From Actinomycetes bacterium (lineage in GTDB: Bacteria; Actinomycetota; Acidimicrobiia; Acidimicrobiales; RAAP-2): DNA of 20,692 bases. The notes beneath the pieces are model-generated. The model was not told the origin of the DNA. It saw nothing but the letters and a program-made list of their open reading frames with translations, and did not search any database. Positions 15,179-20,692 of this stretch are shown piece by piece. Position 1 is the first letter of the stretch; the number at the start of each line of letters is the position of its first letter. The translations under genes were made by a program, and so were the position numbers. The stretch is from NCBI GenBank assembly GCA_021799915.1, contig JAJYZN010000026.1:1-20692 (forward strand). The letters are read 5' to 3'.

Positions 15179-18048
15179 CCGACGATCGCATGCCTGCCGA
15201 CCAGGGTCCGACTCCATCGTTGCCGAACGGGGATGCATTCCCGGGGGCGCATCGCCATGAGGGGCTCAGCAACTTTCCGCCGCCCGATCGCTGGGACCAC
15301 CACGTCGAGCATGATGCGAGGGCCCATCCCCGCAAGGTCGCCCACGAGTACATGCTCGTGCCGACGACCTGCTTCAACTGCGAGTCCGGCTGCGGGCTGC
15401 TTGCCTATGTGGACAAGAAGGATCTCTCCATCCGAAAGCTCGAGGGGAACCCGGCCCACCCGGGATCGCGAGGACGCAACTGCGCAAAGGGACCGGCGAC
15501 GGTCAACCAGTTGGACGATCCGGAGCGGATCCTCTACCCGATCCGCCGGAAGGGTGAGCGTGGAGGCGGCTCCTGGGAACGGGTGAGTTGGGACGAGGCA
15601 CTCGACGACATCGCCGCGCGCATTCGTCGCTCCATCGTCGAAGGGCGCCCCGAAGAGGTCATGTACCACGTCGGCAGGCCGGGCGAGGATGGGTTCGCCG
15701 AGCGATTCCTCCAGGCCTGGGGGATCGACGGGCACAACAGCCATACCAACGTGTGCTCCTCGGGGGCCCGCTTCGGTATGACGCTGTGGACGGGGTACGA
15801 CCGACCGAGCCCTGACCACGCCAACGCAAAAGTGATCCTCCTGCTCTCCAGCCACTTGGAGACCGGGCACTACTTCAACCCGCACGCGCAGCGCATCATG
15901 GAGAGCAAACTCGACGGTGCCAAGCTCGTCGTCATCGATCCCCGCCTTTCTAACACGGCGGCCCATGCCGACCTATGGATGTCGCCATGGCCAGGGAGCG
16001 AGGCGGCCATTCTCCTCTCGATCGCGTCGTATCTTCTACGGACGCGCCAGATCGACCACGACTACATTCGTCGGTGGTTCAACTGGTCTGACTACCTGGT
16101 CAATCTGCACCCCGAGAGCCCGGTGACCTTCGAGGCGTTCCTCGACCAGCTTGAGGCGGACTACGCTGGCTTCACCTTCGACTTCGCCGCCAGCGAGGCT
16201 CAGGTCGATGCCAGGCAGATCGAGGAGCTCGCCCGGCTCGTCGCAGATTGCGACCACCGCTTCTCTGCACACGTGTGGAGGTCCGCGTGCGCGGGGAACT
16301 TGGGCGGCTGGCAGGTGTCACGAGCACTCTGGTTCCTTCTGGCCCTGACCGGCTCCATCGGCACCGTTGGTGGCACCAGCCCCAATGGCTGGAACAAGTT
16401 CATCCCGAAGGGGCCCTCGGTGCCGGAGGCGCACGACCATTGGAATGAGCTCACCTGGCCGGCCGAGTACCCGCTCGCCACCAACGAGATGTCGATCCTG
16501 CTGCCGCACTTCCTCGAGGAAGGGCGAGGAAGTCTGTCGGTGTACTTCTCACGAGTGTGGAACCCGATCTGGACCGCTCCCGACGGGTTCAGCTGGCTCG
16601 AAGTGCTGCGCGATCCCGACAAGATCGGTTTGCACGTCGCACTCACCCCGACTTGGTCCGAGACGGCCGAATTCGCCGACTACGTCCTGCCGATGGGCCA
16701 CTCCCCCGAGCGTCACGACACGATGTCCTACGAGACCCACGCCGGGAGATGGCTGAGCTTTCGCCAGCCGGTCAGGCGGGTGGCGATGGAGAAACTCGGG
16801 CTTCCCTTCTCTGACTCCCGTGATGCCAATCCCGGCGAGGTCTGGGAGGAGAACGAGTTCTGGTTCGAGCTCTCATGGCGTCTCGACCCCGACGGCGTTC
16901 TCGGCATCCGTCGACATTTCGAGTCTCCATATCGGCCGGGGGAGAAGATCACGGTCGACGATTACTACCGGTGGATGTTCGAGAACGAGGTGCCCGGGCT
17001 CCCCGAAGAGGCGGCCAATGTCGGTCTCACCCCCCTCGAGTACATGCGCAAATTCGGCGCGTTCGAGGTCGGTGCGTCGAGCTATCGGCTCGACGAACGG
17101 ATCCTGGATGCGAACGAGCTAGAAGGATCGACGACGGACGAGCGTGGTGTCCAGCGTCGAGAGGCTGGTCCCGACGCAGAGCCTCCGCTCATCGGCGAGG
17201 CCGGTTCGATCGGCGTGCGTCACGACGACGGGACTGTCCGCTTCGGCTTCCCGACCCCATCACGGAGGCTCGAGGTGTACTCAACCTCCATGCGTGACTG
17301 GGGATGGCCCGAATACGCAGCACCCGGGTACATCGAGTCACACATTTCGCGCCGACAGATCGATCTCGAATCGGGCCAGCTCGTTCTGGTCCCGACCTTC
17401 AGACTCCCGGTCCTCATCCACACCCGCTCGGGCGGCGCCAAATACCTGAACGAGATCGCCAACTCACACCCGTTGTGGGTGCATCCCGACGACGCCAGGC
17501 GAAATCGAATCTCCAGTGGGGAGCTGGTCCGATTGGTGACCACCATCGGCTACTTCGTCGTCCGGGTGTGGGTCACCGAAGGGATCCGACCCGGGGTCTG
17601 CGCCCTCAGCCACCACATGGGTCGCTGGCGGCTCCATGACGGCGAAGGCAGCCGTTGGGTGAGCGGTCAGGTCGACCTCACCCACCCCGACGGTCCAGAC
17701 ACCTGGTTGTTGCGATACCGAAGCCTGGTTCAGCCGTTCACCTCCTCCGATCCCGATTCCGAGCGGATCTACTGGAGCGATCCCGGGGTCCACCAGAACC
17801 TGGCCTTCGCCGTGCAGCCGGACCCCTTGTCCGGCATGAACTGCTGGTTGCAGAAGGTGACCATGGAGCCGGCCCGAGCCGAAGACCGCTACGGCGACGT
17901 CTATGTCGACCGTCGGCGATCCCGGGACGTCTACGAGCAGTGGCTCGCCATGACGAGGCCGAACACCGGTCCGGAGGGTCAGCGTCGACCGGAGTTCCTG
18001 ATGCGACCGGTGAAACCCAGGCGGCGGGCCTTCCAGCGCCCCAGCTAG
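15175..18048 (+). CDS. Molybdopterin oxidoreductase, catalytic subunit (PsrA/PhsA/SoeA-like)
   Basis: This 957-residue DMSO-reductase-superfamily enzyme starts at a GTG overlapping the previous stop by 4 bp. The [4Fe-4S] motif is C66-x2-C69-x3-C73 ... C103 (TTCFNCESGCGLL, then GRNCAKGP). The likely molybdenum ligand is C194 in HTNVCSSGARFG. Further signs are LVVIDPRLSNTAAHADLW, WRSACAGNLGGWQVSRALWF and the C-terminal molydop-binding domain (about 740-900, with HPLWVHPDDARRN). A Cys ligand is known for polysulfide, thiosulfate and arsenate reductases and for formate dehydrogenases; here sulfur chemistry is favoured by the persulfide dioxygenase next door. The first 60 residues contain no twin-arginine signal, so the enzyme is probably cytoplasmic, as in SoeABC sulfite dehydrogenase and unlike PsrABC. 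Substrate and direction are not shown by the sequence. Confidence 0.92.
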   Translation: MTDDRMPADQGPTPSLPNGDAFPGAHRHEGLSNFPPPDRWDHHVEHDARAHPRKVAHEYMLVPTTCFNCESGCGLLAYVDKKDLSIRKLEGNPAHPGSRGRNCAKGPATVNQLDDPERILYPIRRKGERGGGSWERVSWDEALDDIAARIRRSIVEGRPEEVMYHVGRPGEDGFAERFLQAWGIDGHNSHTNVCSSGARFGMTLWTGYDRPSPDHANAKVILLLSSHLETGHYFNPHAQRIMESKLDGAKLVVIDPRLSNTAAHADLWMSPWPGSEAAILLSIASYLLRTRQIDHDYIRRWFNWSDYLVNLHPESPVTFEAFLDQLEADYAGFTFDFAASEAQVDARQIEELARLVADCDHRFSAHVWRSACAGNLGGWQVSRALWFLLALTGSIGTVGGTSPNGWNKFIPKGPSVPEAHDHWNELTWPAEYPLATNEMSILLPHFLEEGRGSLSVYFSRVWNPIWTAPDGFSWLEVLRDPDKIGLHVALTPTWSETAEFADYVLPMGHSPERHDTMSYETHAGRWLSFRQPVRRVAMEKLGLPFSDSRDANPGEVWEENEFWFELSWRLDPDGVLGIRRHFESPYRPGEKITVDDYYRWMFENEVPGLPEEAANVGLTPLEYMRKFGAFEVGASSYRLDERILDANELEGSTTDERGVQRREAGPDAEPPLIGEAGSIGVRHDDGTVRFGFPTPSRRLEVYSTSMRDWGWPEYAAPGYIESHISRRQIDLESGQLVLVPTFRLPVLIHTRSGGAKYLNEIANSHPLWVHPDDARRNRISSGELVRLVTTIGYFVVRVWVTEGIRPGVCALSHHMGRWRLHDGEGSRWVSGQVDLTHPDGPDTWLLRYRSLVQPFTSSDPDSERIYWSDPGVHQNLAFAVQPDPLSGMNCWLQKVTMEPARAEDRYGDVYVDRRRSRDVYEQWLAMTRPNTGPEGQRRPEFLMRPVKPRRRAFQRPS

Positions 18049-18069
18049 ATCTACCGATCACTCGGTGTC

Positions 18070-18096
18070 TCGACGCCGGCGGGAGGCCGGTCTCGA
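18070..18096 (+). terminator. Possible terminator after the molybdoenzyme gene
   Basis: TCGACGCCGG (18070-18079) and CCGGTCTCGA (18087-18096) pair over CCGG and TCGA with a 2-nt internal mismatch and a 7-nt loop, 22 bp after the stop codon. Only a weak T-rich stretch follows (GGTCGTTTGT). It would end the sulfur transcript or reduce read-through into the truncated CoA-binding gene. Confidence 0.35.
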
Positions 18097-18174
18097 AATG
18101 GTCGTTTGTCCCTAGTCAACGAGGCTCCTGCCGAGGCACCCTGGCACCCGGAAGTCGTGGAAGCGGGGGTCGTC

Positions 18175-18393
18175 ATGCCCGATCGCGAAACCATCGGAGC
18201 GTTCCTTGCTGCAAAGAACCTGGCCTTCGTTGGTGTATCTCAAGATACTCGCCAGTTCGCCAATGCCGTCTACCGGCGCCTCCAGGGCGGGGGTCGGGTC
18301 CTCTACCCGGTCAACGCGGCGGCCGACCACCGACCGATCGAAGGGGACCCGTCCTACACGAGTCTGGCTGAGGTTCCAGACCCGTGGACTTGA
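18175..18393 (+). pseudogene. CoA-binding-domain protein (CoA_binding_2 / YccU-like), 3' end cut off by an IS
   Basis: Residues from the ATG at 18175 read as the start of a small CoA-binding Rossmann protein: IGAFLAAKNLAFVGVSQDTR, ANAVYRRLQGGGRVLYPVN, IEGDPSYTSLAEVPDP. Intact members have about 120-140 residues and go on after VPDP with a conserved strand; here the sequence switches at about 18384 to the end of an IS3 element and stops after 72 residues. GGGGG at 18165-18169 supports this start; the frame is also open from a TTG at 18106 without a ribosome-binding site. It is on the same strand as, and 126 bp after, the molybdoenzyme gene, so it may have been the last member of the sulfur cluster. 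The role of the family is poorly known. Confidence 0.78.
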
Positions 18394-18424
18394 ACCGGTT
18401 CGGCGGACAGGTTGGTTGTGTTGA

Positions 18425-18530
18425 TCATGCCGCCTGACGGTCGGCGTTGCCGAGGATCCTCGCTTCGTACTCGGCTGGGCTGAGGTAGCCGAAGGAGCTG
18501 TGCAGCCGGCAGGTGTTGTACTTATGCGGG
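18425..18530 (-). pseudogene. IS3-family OrfB, C-terminal scrap
   Basis: The last 34 codons of an IS3-type transposase are readable on the minus strand: HKYNTCRLHSSFGYLSPAEY followed by EARILGNADRQAA and the stop at 18425. The Y-N-x-x-R-x-H-S-S-x-G-Y-x-S-P-A-E-Y pattern is diagnostic. The bases 18388-18424 between this stop and the broken CoA-binding gene are probably the element's terminal sequence (the outer end reads TTGAACCGGTTCGG). Upstream of about 18530 the catalytic core is missing and the recombinase begins. This scrap and the OrfB N-terminal piece at 20341-20687 have the same strand and the right order to be two ends of one element. Confidence 0.82.
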
Positions 18531-18550
18531 TGATCCTGTCAAGGACATCT

Positions 18551-20072
18551 TCATGAAGCCTCGGTGCTGAGCCGGTCGAGGAGCCCGTCGAAGATCTTGG
18601 TGCGGCCGATTTGGCCCTTGGCGGCGGCGTCCTCGCGTTGCTTGCGGAGGGTGGGCTTGAACTCGATGGTGGTGACGAAAAAGGTGCAGCTTTCGCAGAT
18701 TGACTCGAAGTGACAGTCCATCTCGACGGGACGCGCGCAGTAGCCGTTGCCGAGCATCCGGCGGTGCATCTCGCCTCGGAGCTTGCGCATCTCGGAGCCT
18801 TTGTCGTCTTCCGGGAGCTGGCTGGGCTGGTCGCAGAGCGCCTCGACTTTCTCGGTGACGGCGAAGTACGCGTCGGCGACGGTCTGGTCGGCGATGCGCG
18901 CGTAGATCATGATCATGGCGAGGGTCTTGTGGCCGAGGAAAGCGGCGATGGCGTCGAGGCTCATGCCGCGGTTGATTGCCTGGGTGGCCAGGGTGTGGCG
19001 GAGCTGGTGAGCGGTGACGTGGCCGATCTGTGCTTCGTCGCTGATCCGGTTGAGGGCGGTGGTGACGCGGAGTTTCGTGACGGGCCGGTTGCGTTCGAGT
19101 AGGAGCCGGTCGGAGCGGAGCCCGGCCGGGCGGTGGTGGGCGACCCAGTCGTCGCGCTGCTCTTCGAGCTGGGGGTGCAGCGGGATGTAGCGGTCATTGT
19201 GGAGCTTGCCGATGGGGATCCGCAGCCAGAACGCCGAGCCGATCTGGACGACGGCGTCGACTGTCAGGGCGAGCAGTTCGCCGACACGTATCCCGGTGCG
19301 GGCAAGCAGCTCAACGATGAGGCGCGAGAGGGGGTCGGAGTCGGCTCTCGATGCCCGCATGAGCTTGGCGGCGGCAGCGTCATCGAGGAACCGTGGGAGC
19401 GGCTTGTCCACGATCGGGAGGTCGCCCATGAAGATGAGCGGCCTCTGGGGCGGGTTCGGGTAGCTTCACTCGGTGATCCGGTCGAAGAAGCAGTGCAGGT
19501 TGATAAGCCGGTTCTTGACGCTGATCCGGTTGAGCGGCTTGCCGGTGTAACGCCCGTGCTTGGCGGCCACCCAGGTCTTGTAGTCCTCGATGTCACGGCG
19601 TTCGAGTTCTGCGCAGCTGGTCACCTCCAGGTGGGCGCAGGTCAGCCAGGTTGCGAACTCCCGCAGGTCGTGTTCGATGTGCTTGACCGTGGTGGGGCGC
19701 AGGTTGAGCTCGACCTGGGCGACATAACGCCGGGCGACCTCGGCGACGCCGGGGGTGATCGCCGCCCAGCCGCCGAATGACCTTCGATGATGGGCGTCGG
19801 ATGGTGTCGACCCGGCCGGCATGGAACAGGGTGAGCTGGAGGCGGTGGAAGATCGAAACGATGTTCCGTCCGGCCGCCGGGGTGCCGCGGCGCTCGAACG
19901 CATCGATGAACTCGGCGCGGGCGGTCTCGACGTCTGCTGCGCTGATCGAGGCGACCGCGGCGCCAGTGACGGCGGTGATCTTTGCCATGGTCGACCACTG
20001 CAGCGCGATGTCTCCCGGGCTGAGCCCCAGCGGCTCGCACGCCTGGACGAACCAGGCGTGGCCATCGGGGTC
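18551..20072 (-). pseudogene. Tyrosine recombinase/integrase split by an in-frame TGA and a frameshift
   Basis: The catalytic domain (18551-19429) shows the phage-integrase residues: Arg in LLARTGIRVGELLAL, His-x-x-Arg in TAHQLRHTLATQAI, LGHKT, and the nucleophile Tyr in MIMIYARIAD. A Cys-rich tail follows (CARPVEMDC, then CESCTFF). Just upstream the frame continues in phase through SYPNPPQRPLIF to a TGA at 19466-19468, preceded by the core-binding domain (LRPTTVKHIEHDLREFATWL, LINLHCFFDRITE). ITE-W would be expected there, so TGG to TGA is likely. A one-base shift near 19777 separates this from the N-terminal part (DPDGHAWFVQACEPLGLSPG, then MAKITAVTGAAVASISAADV). The 5' end fuses to an IS630 fragment at about 20072. 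Without read-through and frame correction the enzyme is dead, although the catalytic ORF could be made alone from ATG 19429. Confidence 0.88.
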
Positions 20073-20340
20073 CGAGCTTGTCGTGCAGGATCCGCCACAC
20101 GTGGTTGGGGTGATACGAGACGCCGGTGACCGCTTCGATCACCTCGGCCACCCGCTTGAGGGTCCACAGGTCGTTGGGATAGCCGTGTGCCCTCGCCCCT
20201 TTCACCAGCTCGGTCTCGATCGCCTCCAGTTGGCGCTGGTCGAGCTTGGGAAGCCGCCCGGCGCGCCCGGCGGCTCGGAGGGCGTCCCGGCCACCCTTGC
20301 GATACAGCTCGTGCCAGTCCGAGACCGTCTGGTGGCAGAC
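20073..20340 (-). pseudogene. IS630-family transposase, N-terminal (HTH) fragment
   Basis: The minus strand encodes the helix-turn-helix and winged-helix part of an IS630-type transposase: QTVSDWHELYRKGGRDALRA, AGRAGRLPKLDQRQLEAIET, HGYPNDLWTLKRVAEVIEAV and TGVSYHPNHVWRILHDKLG. It ends abruptly at about 20073, where another frame becomes the recombinase, and begins abruptly at about 20340, where the sequence upstream is IS3 OrfB in a different frame. No catalytic domain follows. It is a pure scrap between two other elements. The C-terminal IS630 piece at 8075-8518 is also on the minus strand, but nothing shows they came from one copy. Confidence 0.82.
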
Positions 20341-20687
20341 GCGTCCTTCACCCGCTCGGCGGCGGGGTCGGGCACCGTCGTCTTGCGCCAGCGCTTCTTG
20401 CACCGGCCCTCGAGACCAGCTCGGCGCATGAGGCGCCGGACCCGCCGCCGGCCGCAGGCAACCCCCCGCTTGACCAGCTCTTGGTGTACTCGGGGGGAAC
20501 CGTAGGTGCCCTTGGACTCGGTGTGGACGGCGGTGATCTTGTCAATGAGCTCCCGGTCGGAGAGCTCCCTGGCCGAAGGCACGGCCGACTTGCGTTCGTA
20601 GTAGGCGGCACGGGAGACCTCGAGCAGGCGACAGGCGGTCTTCACGCTGTGGCCTGCGACTTCCTCCGCCTCGATGAAGGGGTGCAC
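20341..20687 (-). pseudogene. IS3-family transposase OrfB, N-terminal fragment at the window edge
   Basis: From a GTG at 20687 the minus strand reads the N-terminal HTH_21 region of an IS3 OrfB: VKTACRLLEVSRAAYYERKS, ITAVHTESKGTYGSPRVHQE, RVRRLMRRAGLEGR and TTVPDPAAERVKD. After about 115 residues, at about 20341, similarity stops and an IS630 fragment begins in another frame, so the DDE catalytic core is lost. OrfA, if present, lies beyond the right edge of the window. The fragment pairs well, by strand and order, with the OrfB tail at 18425-18530. Confidence 0.86.
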
Positions 20688-20692
20688 GTTCA

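Noticed and set aside
1..20692. CRISPR arrays, rRNA and tRNA genes.
   Set aside because: I found no regularly spaced repeats and no cloverleaf or rRNA signature by eye; a covariance-model search was not possible.

Overview
The window looks like chromosomal DNA of a high-GC Actinomycetota bacterium. Supporting signs are an actinobacterial-type quinolinate synthase, a deazaflavin (F420)-type nitroreductase-family protein, an MMPL transporter relic, frequent GTG starts and very GC-rich codon use. An acidimicrobial lineage is my guess and is not shown by the sequence. Base composition is uneven: sampled 60-base lines hold 46 G+C at 121-180 (nadA), 36 at 3001-3060 (zwf) and 33 at 6781-6840 (tetR). 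This fits a mosaic with acquired segments.

Layout. Positions 1-744 carry the 3' two thirds of nadA. Positions 771-2015 are a scrap heap of two insertion-sequence remnants (IS110, then IS3), followed by a small Cys-motif protein (2069-2446) and a short tandem repeat. Positions 2557-5771 (minus) hold a cobalamin-binding radical SAM gene translationally coupled to zwf (glucose-6-phosphate dehydrogenase). A TetR regulator (minus) and an F420-type nitroreductase-family gene (plus) diverge from a 64-bp region at 7147-7210. Positions 8075-10142 are an IS630 relic abutting a multiply frameshifted MMPL transporter pseudogene. A GNAT acetyltransferase and a SAM methyltransferase follow.

The most interesting block is 11883-18048, a sulfur-metabolism cluster on the plus strand. 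It starts with a perfect inverted repeat of the CsoR/CstR operator type. Next come a 54-residue Cys-rich protein and a CstB-like persulfide dioxygenase/pseudorhodanese/rhodanese fusion. Then come a fused four-cluster ferredoxin plus NrfD-type membrane subunit and, overlapping it by 4 bp, a 957-residue molybdopterin oxidoreductase with a Cys at the molybdenum-ligand position and no visible Tat signal. I infer that persulfide sulfur is oxidised to sulfite or thiosulfate in the cytoplasm. A cytoplasm-facing membrane molybdoenzyme would then exchange electrons between that sulfur species and the quinone pool. The direction (sulfite oxidation, as in SoeABC, or polysulfide/thiosulfate reduction) cannot be settled from sequence.

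The right end (18394-20692) is a second mobile-element mosaic, all on the minus strand: an IS3 OrfB C-terminal scrap, a tyrosine recombinase broken by one in-frame TGA and one frameshift, an IS630 N-terminal scrap and an IS3 OrfB N-terminal piece at the window edge. It truncates a CoA-binding-domain gene that followed the sulfur cluster. Because long intact genes lie between the broken ones, I read the frameshifts as real decay rather than general sequencing error. I saw no rRNA, tRNA or CRISPR array.
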